Origin: UBA5704 sp036380715
GTDB taxonomy: Bacteria; Acidobacteriota; Thermoanaerobaculia; Multivoradales; UBA5704
DNA: 9,938 nucleotides
Direction of reading: 5' to 3'
NCBI GenBank assembly: GCA_036380715.1
Contig: DASVEF010000046.1
Span: 1-9,938 of the forward strand
Part shown: positions 1-7,046 of the stretch, one piece after another
Position numbering within the stretch: position 1 is the first letter of the stretch
How the letters are laid out: each line of letters starts with the position of its first letter
Program-made: the position numbers and the translations under genes
The notes under the pieces: model-generated
Databases searched by the model: none
The model's input: the letters and a program-made list of their open reading frames with translations, nothing else
What the model was told of the DNA's origin: nothing

Positions 1-1
1 C

Positions 2-208
2 TCGCTGATGATCCTCCCCGTCTCTCCCGGCAAATGGCAGGACCGCTTCGGAGGAGGAAGAGAAAACGCCGCCATCCAACCCCCGCTCGTGGACATCATC
101 GTCCCCGCCGGCGGCAAGAAGCAGGAGACGATCCTGCAGGATTTCGATGCCCGGGGTGGAAGGCCGGTGGTGCTGCCGGGGGTGGTGCCGGCGGAGGAGA
201 AGAGGTAG
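2..208 (+). CDS. 3' end of an unidentified protein (5' end outside window)
   Basis: The frame is open from the first full codon and ends in TAG, giving about 68 C-terminal residues. Third codon positions are mostly G or C, as in the real genes further on, which supports coding. The tail contains 'PLVDIIVPAGGKKQETILQ' and a proline/valine-rich end. I see no motif I can assign to a family and no membrane segment. An internal ATG lies at position 8, but a full gene starting there with no visible ribosome binding site is less likely than a gene cut by the window edge. It is separated from the dynamin operon by 370 nt including a repeat, so it is probably not part of it. Confidence 0.5.
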   Translation, partial: SLMILPVSPGKWQDRFGGGRENAAIQPPLVDIIVPAGGKKQETILQDFDARGGRPVVLPGVVPAEEKR

Positions 209-241
209 GGCTCGTTTCCGCTACGGAAGCGCCTTTCCCAT

Positions 242-322
242 TGTCATTCTGAGCGCAGCGAAGAATCTGGGTGGGGGTTCGAAGCCTCCGCCCCCAGAGC
301 CTTCGCTTCGCTCAGGATGACA
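242..322. repeat. Imperfect inverted repeat, interspersed TCATTCTGAGCG-type element
   Basis: The left arm starts TGTCATTCTGAGCG at 242 and the right arm ends CGCTCAGGATGACA at 322. Over 32 aligned positions the arms match at 27, with a central spacer of roughly 17 bases, so the RNA could fold into a long hairpin. Sequences of this type (a GTCAT/CTGAG end followed by CGCAGCGAAG) are scattered as non-coding repeats in many GC-rich environmental bacteria; this is from memory. It lies between the stop of the upstream partial gene and the operon, so it could act as a transcript barrier or simply be a selfish or miniature element. No transposase is nearby. Confidence 0.75.
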
Positions 323-423
323 TGACGAGGTGGGGTGATCGGAGGAGCCCCGCCTTTGTTCGCCGAATGCACCTTTTTCCAATCCCACAGAGGACGAAGT
401 GTCTAGCCTACGGCGCAGTATGA

Positions 424-448
424 GAACGTTCGTTCCCCCAGTGGGGAA
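424..448. promoter_or_regulatory. Two adjacent small palindromes, possible operator
   Basis: GAACGTTC (424-431) is a perfect 8-bp palindrome. Immediately after it, TTCCCC (433-438) and GGGGAA (443-448) form a 6-bp inverted repeat with a 4-base centre. They lie about 130 bases ahead of the first GTPase start, which would suit a regulator site. There is no second copy elsewhere and no adjacent regulator gene, so function is a guess. Confidence 0.2.
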
Positions 449-484
449 GTTTCCGGGACGCGGATAGTTTGTGACGCCGGATTC

Positions 485-513
485 TTGAAGCGTTTTTTAA
501 CAAATCCTACACC
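485..513 (+). promoter_or_regulatory. Weak sigma70-like promoter candidate for the dynamin operon
   Basis: TTGAAG at 485-490 resembles a -35 box. With a 17-base spacer, the hexamer at 508-513 (TACACC) is a poor -10 match (three of six). The spacer is AT-rich (a run of six T then AAC), the most AT-rich spot before the operon. This is the best candidate I can find in 323-578, but the -10 is weak and the true start site may differ. Confidence 0.2.
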
Positions 514-578
514 CACGTGTCTCAACGTCATGCATGGCAAGGCAGCGATCCCTGCTTTGTCATCCCGAGGAGGGTTGC

Positions 579-2528
579 ATGGCGATAGCCGAGCGCGTGA
601 CTGCCGCCTCTATCGAGGCGAGTGTCGACCTGAAGGGACATCTGGATTCTGTCGGGTCCCTCTTGGAGCGCTATGGGCTCGAGGACGGACGGAAACGGCA
701 GTGTAAGGCGGCTCTGGAGAAGATTCACGCCCGCCGCACCGACCCGGACCTGTATCTTGCGATCATCGGCGAGTTCTCGAGCGGCAAGAGCACTCTCGTC
801 AACGCCTTGATCGGGCAAGAGCTGCTCCCCGCCGACGTGCTTCCCGCGACGACAGCCGCAGCCACTCTGGTGCGGTATGGGAAGAGCCCCGCCCTGCGCG
901 TGGAGTACACAGACGGCCGGCACGAGGAATTCCGTGACCGGCAGCTCCGGGCACGAGGGCAGAGTCTGCGCGACCTGGTGACACGCTTTACGGCGGTCGA
1001 AGAGGTGGCGCGTACCGTCGCCCGGGTCACGGTCGACTCTCCGGCGCCCGTCCTCCGGAAAGGGTTGGTGGCCGTCGACATGCCGGGATCAAATGTGGAG
1101 AACCGGCGGCACGTCGAGCTCGCGGGCTGGGCCATCCGTGACATGTGCGATGTCGCGCTGGTGGCGATCCCGGCCAACATCCCGGCTGCTGAGACCCTGA
1201 TCGCCTTCCTGAAGACCCATCTGGAGGATTCTCTCCATCGCTGTATCTTCGTGGCGACAAAGATCGATCTGATTGCGCCGCGCGAGCGGCCGCGGGTGCT
1301 GGCGACGATCGCCGGCCGGCTCTCTGTGAAGCTCGGGATCTCGCAGCCACTGGTGCTGTCAGCGAGCGCTACTGCCGCGCTCGGCGAGCCGCTGCCGAAC
1401 GGCACTGACGCGAGCACCCCGGGAGAGGCCGGCGAGACCTACCGCAAGCTCCAAACGGAGTTCCACGAGACCGCCGAGACGATCGCGCGGACCCTCCAAG
1501 AGCAGCGGACACTGATCCTCTTGGAACGTCTCTCGGCGCTCCTCTCCGATCTCCTCGAAGGGCTTGAGCAGGACCTGCAGGCCATGGAGCGCCGCTATCA
1601 GGCGGATCACGAGGCGCTCGAAGCGAACCGTATCCGTGAGCTCGAGCCCTATATCGCGGAGAGCAAGAAGCGGCATCGGCAGGCGCTCACCGAACAGATC
1701 GATCCGCTGATCCGCAGGGCGCGGAAGATCATCGGAGAGGCCTGCAAGAAAGCCCTCGCGAACCTCAAGAGTTTGGTCAACGCGGCCGAGGATCGCGATG
1801 CTCTCCAAGCCATCGGGGCGACGGGCGCCAACGATCTCCTGGCGAAGAGCCAGAAGAAGCTGGAAGAGAAGCTCGGCTCGGTCCTCCAGGAGATCGCGAA
1901 CGCCGCCCAGCAGCAGGTCCAGGTGTTCGAGACCGAATTCGGACAGCTTTACCGGTCGCTCCAGAGCCTGGGTGGAAGGATCGTCTTTGACGGCACGGGC
2001 GAGCGCAAGGCCCTGACCCGCGGCGGGAAGGACGGTGTCGCGCCCGGGCTGCAAGCGGTCCTGTCGCAGGTGCAGCAGGACGAGGAGGAAGAGAACACCC
2101 GGATGGGTGCGCTCGCCGTCGTCGGTGCCGTGGCGAGCTTCTTCCTGCCCGGCGGGCCGATCCTCTATGTCCTCGGAGGAGCCCTCCTCGGATGGCTTTG
2201 CGGCCCTCCCATCGAAGAGCTGCGCCAGACTTGTTGGGACAGGTTGCGTCCCGAGGTCACAGACCATTATTCCGAGATCGAGTCCGCGGTCCAGCAGCAG
2301 CTCCAGAAGATCCGGAAAGATCTCCGGCACCAGTTGAATCAAACGATTGACCGCCATTTCGTCGAATACGACTCCCTGGTGCAACGGATGTTCGCGGCGG
2401 ACCAGGCGCAGGCCGAGGATCTCGCCCGCCGGCGCCGCCATGTGCGTAAGGACTTGGCCGAGCTGCGGCGTCGGCGCGAAGACCTCCAGCAAGCCCGCGC
2501 GGGCCTCCAAAAGATCCAGAAACTGTAA
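579..2528 (+). CDS. Dynamin-like GTPase 1
   Basis: A large GTPase of the bacterial dynamin family (649 aa), expected to bind GTP, oligomerise on membranes and remodel or tether them. G1 is GEFSSGKS at residues 64-71; the switch-I threonines are in PATT (89-92); G3 is DMPG (167-170); G4 is TKID (227-230), fully canonical; SASA at 261-264 may be G5. Helical, coiled-coil-prone sequence fills about 290-460 and 545-649, as in the stalk of bacterial dynamins. Residues 509-540 are hydrophobic with a GGP turn, like the membrane-inserting paddle hairpin. There is no signal peptide. The ATG at 579 is chosen because GAGGAGGG (567-574) lies 4 bases before it; an in-frame ATG at 534 would add 15 residues encoded by repeat-like DNA with no ribosome binding site. 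It is the first gene of the operon, 17 bases before the second GTPase. Its cellular target is unknown. Confidence 0.9.
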   Translation: MAIAERVTAASIEASVDLKGHLDSVGSLLERYGLEDGRKRQCKAALEKIHARRTDPDLYLAIIGEFSSGKSTLVNALIGQELLPADVLPATTAAATLVRYGKSPALRVEYTDGRHEEFRDRQLRARGQSLRDLVTRFTAVEEVARTVARVTVDSPAPVLRKGLVAVDMPGSNVENRRHVELAGWAIRDMCDVALVAIPANIPAAETLIAFLKTHLEDSLHRCIFVATKIDLIAPRERPRVLATIAGRLSVKLGISQPLVLSASATAALGEPLPNGTDASTPGEAGETYRKLQTEFHETAETIARTLQEQRTLILLERLSALLSDLLEGLEQDLQAMERRYQADHEALEANRIRELEPYIAESKKRHRQALTEQIDPLIRRARKIIGEACKKALANLKSLVNAAEDRDALQAIGATGANDLLAKSQKKLEEKLGSVLQEIANAAQQQVQVFETEFGQLYRSLQSLGGRIVFDGTGERKALTRGGKDGVAPGLQAVLSQVQQDEEEENTRMGALAVVGAVASFFLPGGPILYVLGGALLGWLCGPPIEELRQTCWDRLRPEVTDHYSEIESAVQQQLQKIRKDLRHQLNQTIDRHFVEYDSLVQRMFAADQAQAEDLARRRRHVRKDLAELRRRREDLQQARAGLQKIQKL

Positions 2529-2545
2529 CTGTAAAGGAGCGCTCC

Positions 2546-4333
2546 ATGGAAAACCCGATCCCCAGCCTCCTACACGATCCCGGGCTGGCAGTCGCCTTTC
2601 CTGCCCCGTCGGCCGCCGATCCGGTCCAGATCGTCGAAGAGGTCCGGAGGCTCGTCAACGCGTCCGGCTCGGAGGTGCTGCTGCGCGAGTGGCGGCGGCT
2701 CTGGGCGCGCATCAACGAGCCTCACTTCTCCGTTGCCGTGGTCGGCGAACTGTCGCGCGGCAAGAGTACGTTGATCAATCGGTTACTCGACGCCGAAGTC
2801 CTGCCCTCCGGACCTCTCCCCACGACAGCGGTCCTCACCCGGGTGTGCTACGCGCCCGAGGCCTCCCTCGTCGGGATTGGCCCGGACGGCCGCCGCGAGA
2901 CCTTGCAGGCGGCGCCCGAAAGCTGGCAGACCTTGTTGGAGGGAATGGAGGAGCCGCGCTGGACGGCCCTGCAGTGCGCAGTTCCCAACGAGTGGCTCCG
3001 CGAAGCCGGTCTGCAGCTCTTTGACACGCCGGGCGCCGGAGACCTGAGTGCGGCCCGACTGGAGCAGGTGATCGACACCATCGCGCTCTGCGACGCCACC
3101 TTGGTCGTGGTCAGCGCCACCATGGCCCTCAGCCTGACCGAGCGCTCCTTCCTGGAGCAGCACGTCGAGGGGCGACACGTGCCGCGGATTCTCGTGGTGA
3201 TCACGCACCTGGACGAGATCCAGCCGGCCGAGCGTGCAGCGGTCGTGCGCCATGTTCGGGATCGGCTGGCCGCACTCCATCCCAAGGTCGGCGTCGCCGC
3301 TGCCCACGGCGAGCCCGTGCTGAGCGCCGACTGCGGTCTCAAGATCGCCGGGCCGGCAGCCATCGCGGCGGAGCTCGCCGCTTGGGCGGCCGATCCCGGA
3401 CACCGGGAGCGGGTGCGGCGCCAGCTCGCCGCCAACCTCCTGCGCTTTCTCGCGCTCCTCCAGACCGATCTGGAGGCACGGCAGGCCGCTGCCGGCCTGG
3501 GCCTGGAAGAGCGGCGCCAAGCGGCCGACCGGGCCCTGCGCCAGGTGGAGCGGACCCGGCTCGACTGGGAGGACCTGCGGCTCGGGCTCCAGGGTCGCTG
3601 CGAGTCTGCGCTGACCTGGATGCATGAGCAGCTGGGCGAGGCGGCCACGGCGAGCGCGGAGAGGCTGAGCCAGGAGATCCTGCGCTGGCCGGACCCGGGC
3701 GTCTGGTGGAACCAGGAGCTCCGCTTCCGTCTCCAGCAGGAGCTCGGCGGGATTGCCCGCGTGCTCGGCGACCCGCTCCAGCGCCGGCTGGCCGCCGATG
3801 CCGCTTGGCTGCGTCAGGAGGTCCAGACGCGCTTCGGCCGGCAGCTCGGCGCGCCCTCCGCCGACCCCTTCCGTGGCTTCTCCGAAGCGGAGCCTGAAGC
3901 CAGGAATCTCGAGCTGAGCAACCTGGGCAGGCTGCGGAGCTGGACGCGGATCGGTGCCGGCACCGCTAGCATCGCCGGGTTCTTGGTCAGCGGCCCGCTG
4001 GGAATCGCGGCGGGCCTCGCCGGCGGGCTCCTCGGAGAGCACCTCATCGACCGGCGCGCGGCGGGACAGAAGGAGGAGATCCGGCGGGCGCTTCCCGGCA
4101 TCGTCGACCGGGCGATCGCCCACGGGCACACGCTGGCGCGGAGCCGCCTGCGCGAAGCCTACGAATCACTGTTTGCCGAGACAATCCGCCAGGAAGAAAC
4201 CTGGAGTGCAGCCCGGCAGGCCGCGCTCGCCGCTGACCGGCCTGCACCGGACGGCGAGATCGAACGGATCGACGCGAGCCTCGCCGAGATCTCCAGCTAT
4301 CGAGCTCTGCTCAGCAACGGACAGGAGGGATGA
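2546..4333 (+). CDS. Dynamin-like GTPase 2
   Basis: The second dynamin-family GTPase (595 aa), clearly divergent from its neighbours. G1 is GELSRGKS (67-74), PTT at 92-94 marks switch I, and G3 is DTPG (160-163). The G4 position reads THLD (220-223), with His in place of the usual Lys, so guanine recognition may be altered. The middle (280-460) is helical and charged. Residues 468-500 form a Gly/Ala-rich hydrophobic stretch with an SGPLG turn that fits a membrane paddle, and a short helical tail follows. The ATG at 2546 has AAAGGAG (2533-2539) 6 bases upstream. The gene ends in TGA one base before the ATG of GTPase 3, indicating translational coupling. Tandem dynamin pairs that work as hetero-oligomers are known in bacteria; by analogy this protein probably partners GTPase 1 and/or 3. 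Confidence 0.88.
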   Translation: MENPIPSLLHDPGLAVAFPAPSAADPVQIVEEVRRLVNASGSEVLLREWRRLWARINEPHFSVAVVGELSRGKSTLINRLLDAEVLPSGPLPTTAVLTRVCYAPEASLVGIGPDGRRETLQAAPESWQTLLEGMEEPRWTALQCAVPNEWLREAGLQLFDTPGAGDLSAARLEQVIDTIALCDATLVVVSATMALSLTERSFLEQHVEGRHVPRILVVITHLDEIQPAERAAVVRHVRDRLAALHPKVGVAAAHGEPVLSADCGLKIAGPAAIAAELAAWAADPGHRERVRRQLAANLLRFLALLQTDLEARQAAAGLGLEERRQAADRALRQVERTRLDWEDLRLGLQGRCESALTWMHEQLGEAATASAERLSQEILRWPDPGVWWNQELRFRLQQELGGIARVLGDPLQRRLAADAAWLRQEVQTRFGRQLGAPSADPFRGFSEAEPEARNLELSNLGRLRSWTRIGAGTASIAGFLVSGPLGIAAGLAGGLLGEHLIDRRAAGQKEEIRRALPGIVDRAIAHGHTLARSRLREAYESLFAETIRQEETWSAARQAALAADRPAPDGEIERIDASLAEISSYRALLSNGQEG

Positions 4334-4334
4334 C

Positions 4335-6365
4335 ATGGTCGAGCCGCAGATCCGCGAATTCGGCGCCTCCACGGAATATGGCGCCTTCGAGAGGAACCGG
4401 CAGTCGCTGTCGAGCTTGACGGAGCGGCTACGGATCGGGTTCGAAAAACTGGGGATCGAGCACCGCGCTCGGAGCCTGGCGCGGCTGCGCAGCCGGCTCG
4501 ATGCCGACCGCTTCCGCGTCATGGTTCTCGGCGAGTTCAAGCGCGGCAAGAGCACGATGATCAATGCGCTTCTCGGCGAGGAGGTGCTCCCTGCCTATGC
4601 AGTCCCCTGCACGGCCGTGATCAACGAAATCAAATGGGGAGAGGACAAGCGAGCAGTACTCCACTTCCGGCACCCCCTCCCAACTTTGGCACCGGCCCTG
4701 TTGCCGCGCGAGGTTGTGGATCACCTGCGCCGGGCCGGAGACCAGCCCGCGCCTCCGCTCGCAGTGCCCATCGAGCGCCTGGAGAGCTATGTGGTGATCC
4801 CGGAGCCCGAGAAGGACCAGGAGGAGTCGGTCGCCGAAACGCCATATGCGCGGATCGAGATCTTCTGGCCTCTGGAGCTGTGCCGCAACGGCGTCGAGAT
4901 CATCGACTCGCCGGGCCTCAACGAGAATGCGACGCGAGCACGAGTGGCGAAAGAGTACATCGCCAACGTCGACGCGATCCTCTTCGTCATGATCTGCTCC
5001 GCGCTCGGTAGCGAATCGGAGCTGCGCGTGATCGACCACGACCTGCGCGGCGTTGGCCACGAATATCTGTTCTTTCTCTGCAACCGTTTCGACGACATCC
5101 GGCCCGTCGAGCGGCCGCGGGTGATCGATTTTGCGCGCAAGAAGCTGGCCGGGCGGACCGAGCTGGGAGACCACGGGATCTTCTTCCTCTCGGCTCTCCC
5201 GGCGCTCGAAGCCCGGCTGCGCAATGATCCGGCGGGCGTGGAGGCCTCCGGCTTGCCCCTCTTCGAACGGGAGCTGACCCGTTTCCTCACCCAGGACCGG
5301 GCGAAGGTCAAGCTGTTGCAGCCCGCGCGCGAGTTGCTCCACGCACTGGACGAGGCGCGAGGTAATGTCATCCCGGAGCAGCGGGAGCTGCTCGCGGAGA
5401 GCCTCGCCTCGCTCGAAGCGAAATTCCGGGAAGTCGAGCCCCAATTGCAGGATGCCGAGCGGTCGAAGGAGCAGATCCTCCAGACCGTCGAAAGGCGCCG
5501 GGAGGACCTGCGAGGCGAGGTCCGGCTGGAGGCGGAAACCTTCCTCAGCGAGTCCGCCGATGCCATGGGGGACTGGGTCGCGGAGCTCGACCTCGACACC
5601 AAAGTCAAGCTCCTCTCCTTCCACCACAAAGAGCAGATCGAAGCGGTGGCCAAAGAGATCTGCAAGAAGGTCGGAGCCCGTTTCGAAAATGAGGCCGGGC
5701 GCTGGAAGGACAAGGTGCTGCGCCCTCTGGTGGAGCAGCGGATGTCCGCGATGGAAGAAACGGTCAACGTGCAGGTCGAGCGCTTTCTGAAGGGAATCCG
5801 ACAGCTCCGGGGCGCCTTCTCGAAGGCGGAGAGCGGTCCGGTGCGCCCGCGCTGGCTGGACCGTGGAAAGCTGAGCGAGGCCGGTCTCGGTGCGAGCCAG
5901 AAGAGCTTGCTCCATGTTCAGGTCCGGACGGGTGCGGTCAAGCATCTCACGCTGTATGGAACCCTCGCCGGCGTCGTCAGCCTGTTCTCCCTGCCCCTGG
6001 CGATCCCAGTCATCCTCGTCGCGCTCTACTCCGCCCACCGGCGGGGCGGCTCGATGAGAGACAAGGTGAAGGAGGAGGTCGCGAAAAGCCTGGTCAAGCA
6101 GTTCCGGAAGGACCTGGGCCGCACGGCACAAGCCATGGCGGATGACGCCTCCGAGCCGGCGCGGAGCTTCGCGGATGCGGTCGCCCGCGCTCTCGATCAC
6201 GAGATCAGCACCATTCGCGAGCAGATGAAAACCGTTCTCGAGGCCAAGAACGCCGGCGAGCTGCAGGTGCAGGCGAAGAAGAGGCTTCTGTCCGAGTTGG
6301 AGGCCGAGATGCGCGAGATCGATCGCTCCGTCGAGGATCTGATCTTCGCGGTGGCCGGGCACTGA
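4335..6365 (+). CDS. Dynamin-like GTPase 3
   Basis: The third dynamin-family GTPase (676 aa). G1 is GEFKRGKS (66-73), switch I is in PCTAV (91-95), G3 is DSPG (191-194), and the G4 position is NRFD (250-253), with Arg replacing Lys. About 75 residues lie between switch I and the strand before G3 (roughly 100-180), longer than in GTPase 2, with a Pro-rich and acidic insertion. Residues 320-500 and 570-676 are strongly helical with coiled-coil character, and 541-566 is a hydrophobic segment with an LPLAIP turn, a likely membrane paddle or hairpin. The start at 4335 follows AGGAGGG (4323-4329) by 5 bases; this ribosome binding site lies inside the end of GTPase 2. The open frame extends far upstream inside GTPase 2, but that part is only an overlapping shadow. 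It is the last of the three GTPases, 20 bases before the first small gene. Confidence 0.88.
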   Translation: MVEPQIREFGASTEYGAFERNRQSLSSLTERLRIGFEKLGIEHRARSLARLRSRLDADRFRVMVLGEFKRGKSTMINALLGEEVLPAYAVPCTAVINEIKWGEDKRAVLHFRHPLPTLAPALLPREVVDHLRRAGDQPAPPLAVPIERLESYVVIPEPEKDQEESVAETPYARIEIFWPLELCRNGVEIIDSPGLNENATRARVAKEYIANVDAILFVMICSALGSESELRVIDHDLRGVGHEYLFFLCNRFDDIRPVERPRVIDFARKKLAGRTELGDHGIFFLSALPALEARLRNDPAGVEASGLPLFERELTRFLTQDRAKVKLLQPARELLHALDEARGNVIPEQRELLAESLASLEAKFREVEPQLQDAERSKEQILQTVERRREDLRGEVRLEAETFLSESADAMGDWVAELDLDTKVKLLSFHHKEQIEAVAKEICKKVGARFENEAGRWKDKVLRPLVEQRMSAMEETVNVQVERFLKGIRQLRGAFSKAESGPVRPRWLDRGKLSEAGLGASQKSLLHVQVRTGAVKHLTLYGTLAGVVSLFSLPLAIPVILVALYSAHRRGGSMRDKVKEEVAKSLVKQFRKDLGRTAQAMADDASEPARSFADAVARALDHEISTIREQMKTVLEAKNAGELQVQAKKRLLSELEAEMREIDRSVEDLIFAVAGH

Positions 6366-6385
6366 AAGCCCCGAAGGAGGCTCCC

Positions 6386-6688
6386 ATGGAAATTGTCTCG
6401 TACATCCACCCCGACTCCTCTCACTTCGTGACCGAACGGCTCACGGGGATTGCCGATGTCCGTTTCGGAGGCCGCGTGTACGGCGCCAACGTCATGGCGC
6501 AGGCCTCTCCCGAGACGCAGCCGTACACCCTCACGGTACGCGGAGTGGAAGACCTACAGGCTGTCTGTCAGGCCCTCCAGGAGATCGGTTGCCGCGCCTG
6601 GGTGCCGCAGACGACGGAGCAGGGAATCGAATCCGTCCCGTTGGAGGAGTTTATGAATCATCAGGCAAGTCGGATCGAGTGGCGCTGA
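6386..6688 (+). CDS. Small protein A of unknown family, paralog of the next gene
   Basis: A 100-aa soluble protein without signal peptide or membrane segment. AAGGAGG (6374-6380) sits 5 bases before the ATG, a very strong ribosome binding site. I do not recognise the family. Key features are TERLTG near residue 16, then TLTVRG (48-53), an amphipathic helix ending QALQEIGC, an AWV strand, the TEQGIES block and the C-terminal RIEWR. This strand-helix-strand order suggests a small alpha/beta fold. The next gene encodes a clear paralog with the same blocks, so the two probably form a heterodimer or act as parallel adaptors. Their place between the GTPases and the CHAT protease suggests a linking, regulatory or substrate role, which is inference only. 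Confidence 0.85.
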   Translation: MEIVSYIHPDSSHFVTERLTGIADVRFGGRVYGANVMAQASPETQPYTLTVRGVEDLQAVCQALQEIGCRAWVPQTTEQGIESVPLEEFMNHQASRIEWR

Positions 6689-6712
6689 AACGCTTCAGCG
6701 AAAGGAGATTCT

Positions 6713-7045
6713 TTGATCTATCAGGTCAAGTCATCGATTCCGATTTCGCTGGGTGACACTCACCTCGTCACCGAGCGGCTCTCCGGGATGGCGGAGGTCC
6801 ACTTCGACGACGGGCCCAGCATTCACCCCAACTGGATTTCCGGAGCCAACTCGGAGCTTCCGGATTCGGCGGAGCATCGGACCTTCACCCTCACGGTCCG
6901 CGGCCGGGAGGACCTGCCAGCGATCTGTCAGGCCCTTCAGGAGATCGGCTGCTGCGCCTGGGTGACCCAGGCCACGGAGCAGGGGATCGAAACCATCCCT
7001 TTGAGCGAGTACTTGGATCTCCAGGGTCGGATCGAGTGGCGCTGA
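6713..7045 (+). CDS. Small protein B of unknown family, paralog of the previous gene
   Basis: A 110-aa protein that starts with TTG at 6713, supported by AAAGGAG (6701-6707) 5 bases upstream and by the protein-level alignment with small protein A. It keeps TERLSG, TLTVRG, the CQALQEIGC helix, AWV, TEQGIE and the terminal RIEWR. It differs mainly by a longer, Pro/Ser/Asn-rich loop around residues 35-55 and by Cys in place of Arg after the conserved IGC. There is no signal peptide or membrane segment. It ends one base before the WD40-CHAT start, so the two are likely translationally coupled. The rarer TTG start may lower its level relative to protein A. The biochemical role is unknown. Confidence 0.85.
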   Translation: MIYQVKSSIPISLGDTHLVTERLSGMAEVHFDDGPSIHPNWISGANSELPDSAEHRTFTLTVRGREDLPAICQALQEIGCCAWVTQATEQGIETIPLSEYLDLQGRIEWR

Positions 7046-7046
7046 G

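Larger units (their letters stand above)
209..578. other. Non-coding stretch ahead of the dynamin operon
   Basis: These 370 bases hold no convincing gene; the short open frames here have no ribosome binding site and no recognisable product. The left part carries an imperfect inverted repeat (242-322). The middle part has two small palindromes (424-431 and 433-448). The right part is locally AT-rich around 483-508, unlike its surroundings, and probably holds the operon promoter. The last 20 bases resemble one end of the inverted repeat and supply the ribosome binding site of the first GTPase. Confidence 0.7.
6386..7045 (+). repeat. Tandem gene duplication (small proteins A and B)
   Basis: The two genes share near-identical DNA at an offset of about 360 bases. 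Positions 6564-6604 and 6924-6964 differ at only 3 of 41 bases, and the last 19 bases including the stop (6670-6688 and 7027-7045) are identical. The 5' parts are more diverged, and gene B carries an inserted loop. This fits a tandem duplication kept similar at the 3' half by selection or gene conversion. Confidence 0.8.

Noticed and set aside
1..9. CTCGCTGAT at the window start recurs just after the WD40-CHAT gene (8624-8632)
   Set aside because: Nine bases is within chance expectation for a 10-kb GC-rich window, and the flanks diverge, so it is not a supported attachment-site duplication.
534..578. Earlier ATG adding 15 residues to GTPase 1
   Set aside because: It has no ribosome binding site and the extra residues come from repeat-like DNA, while ATG 579 has GAGGAGGG at good spacing.
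3954..4334. In-frame 127-codon extension upstream of GTPase 3
   Set aside because: It lies inside GTPase 2 in another frame, is Arg/Ser-rich low-complexity sequence, and the ribosome binding site at 4323-4329 points to 4335.
4428..6362. Very long open frame (644 codons) on the minus strand opposite GTPase 3, with similar ones at 2783-4129 and 1359-2510
   Set aside because: They mirror high-GC codon bias of the plus-strand genes, show Leu/Arg/Gly/Asp-rich composition without any domain, and have no sensible starts. The plus-strand frames carry clear GTPase motifs.
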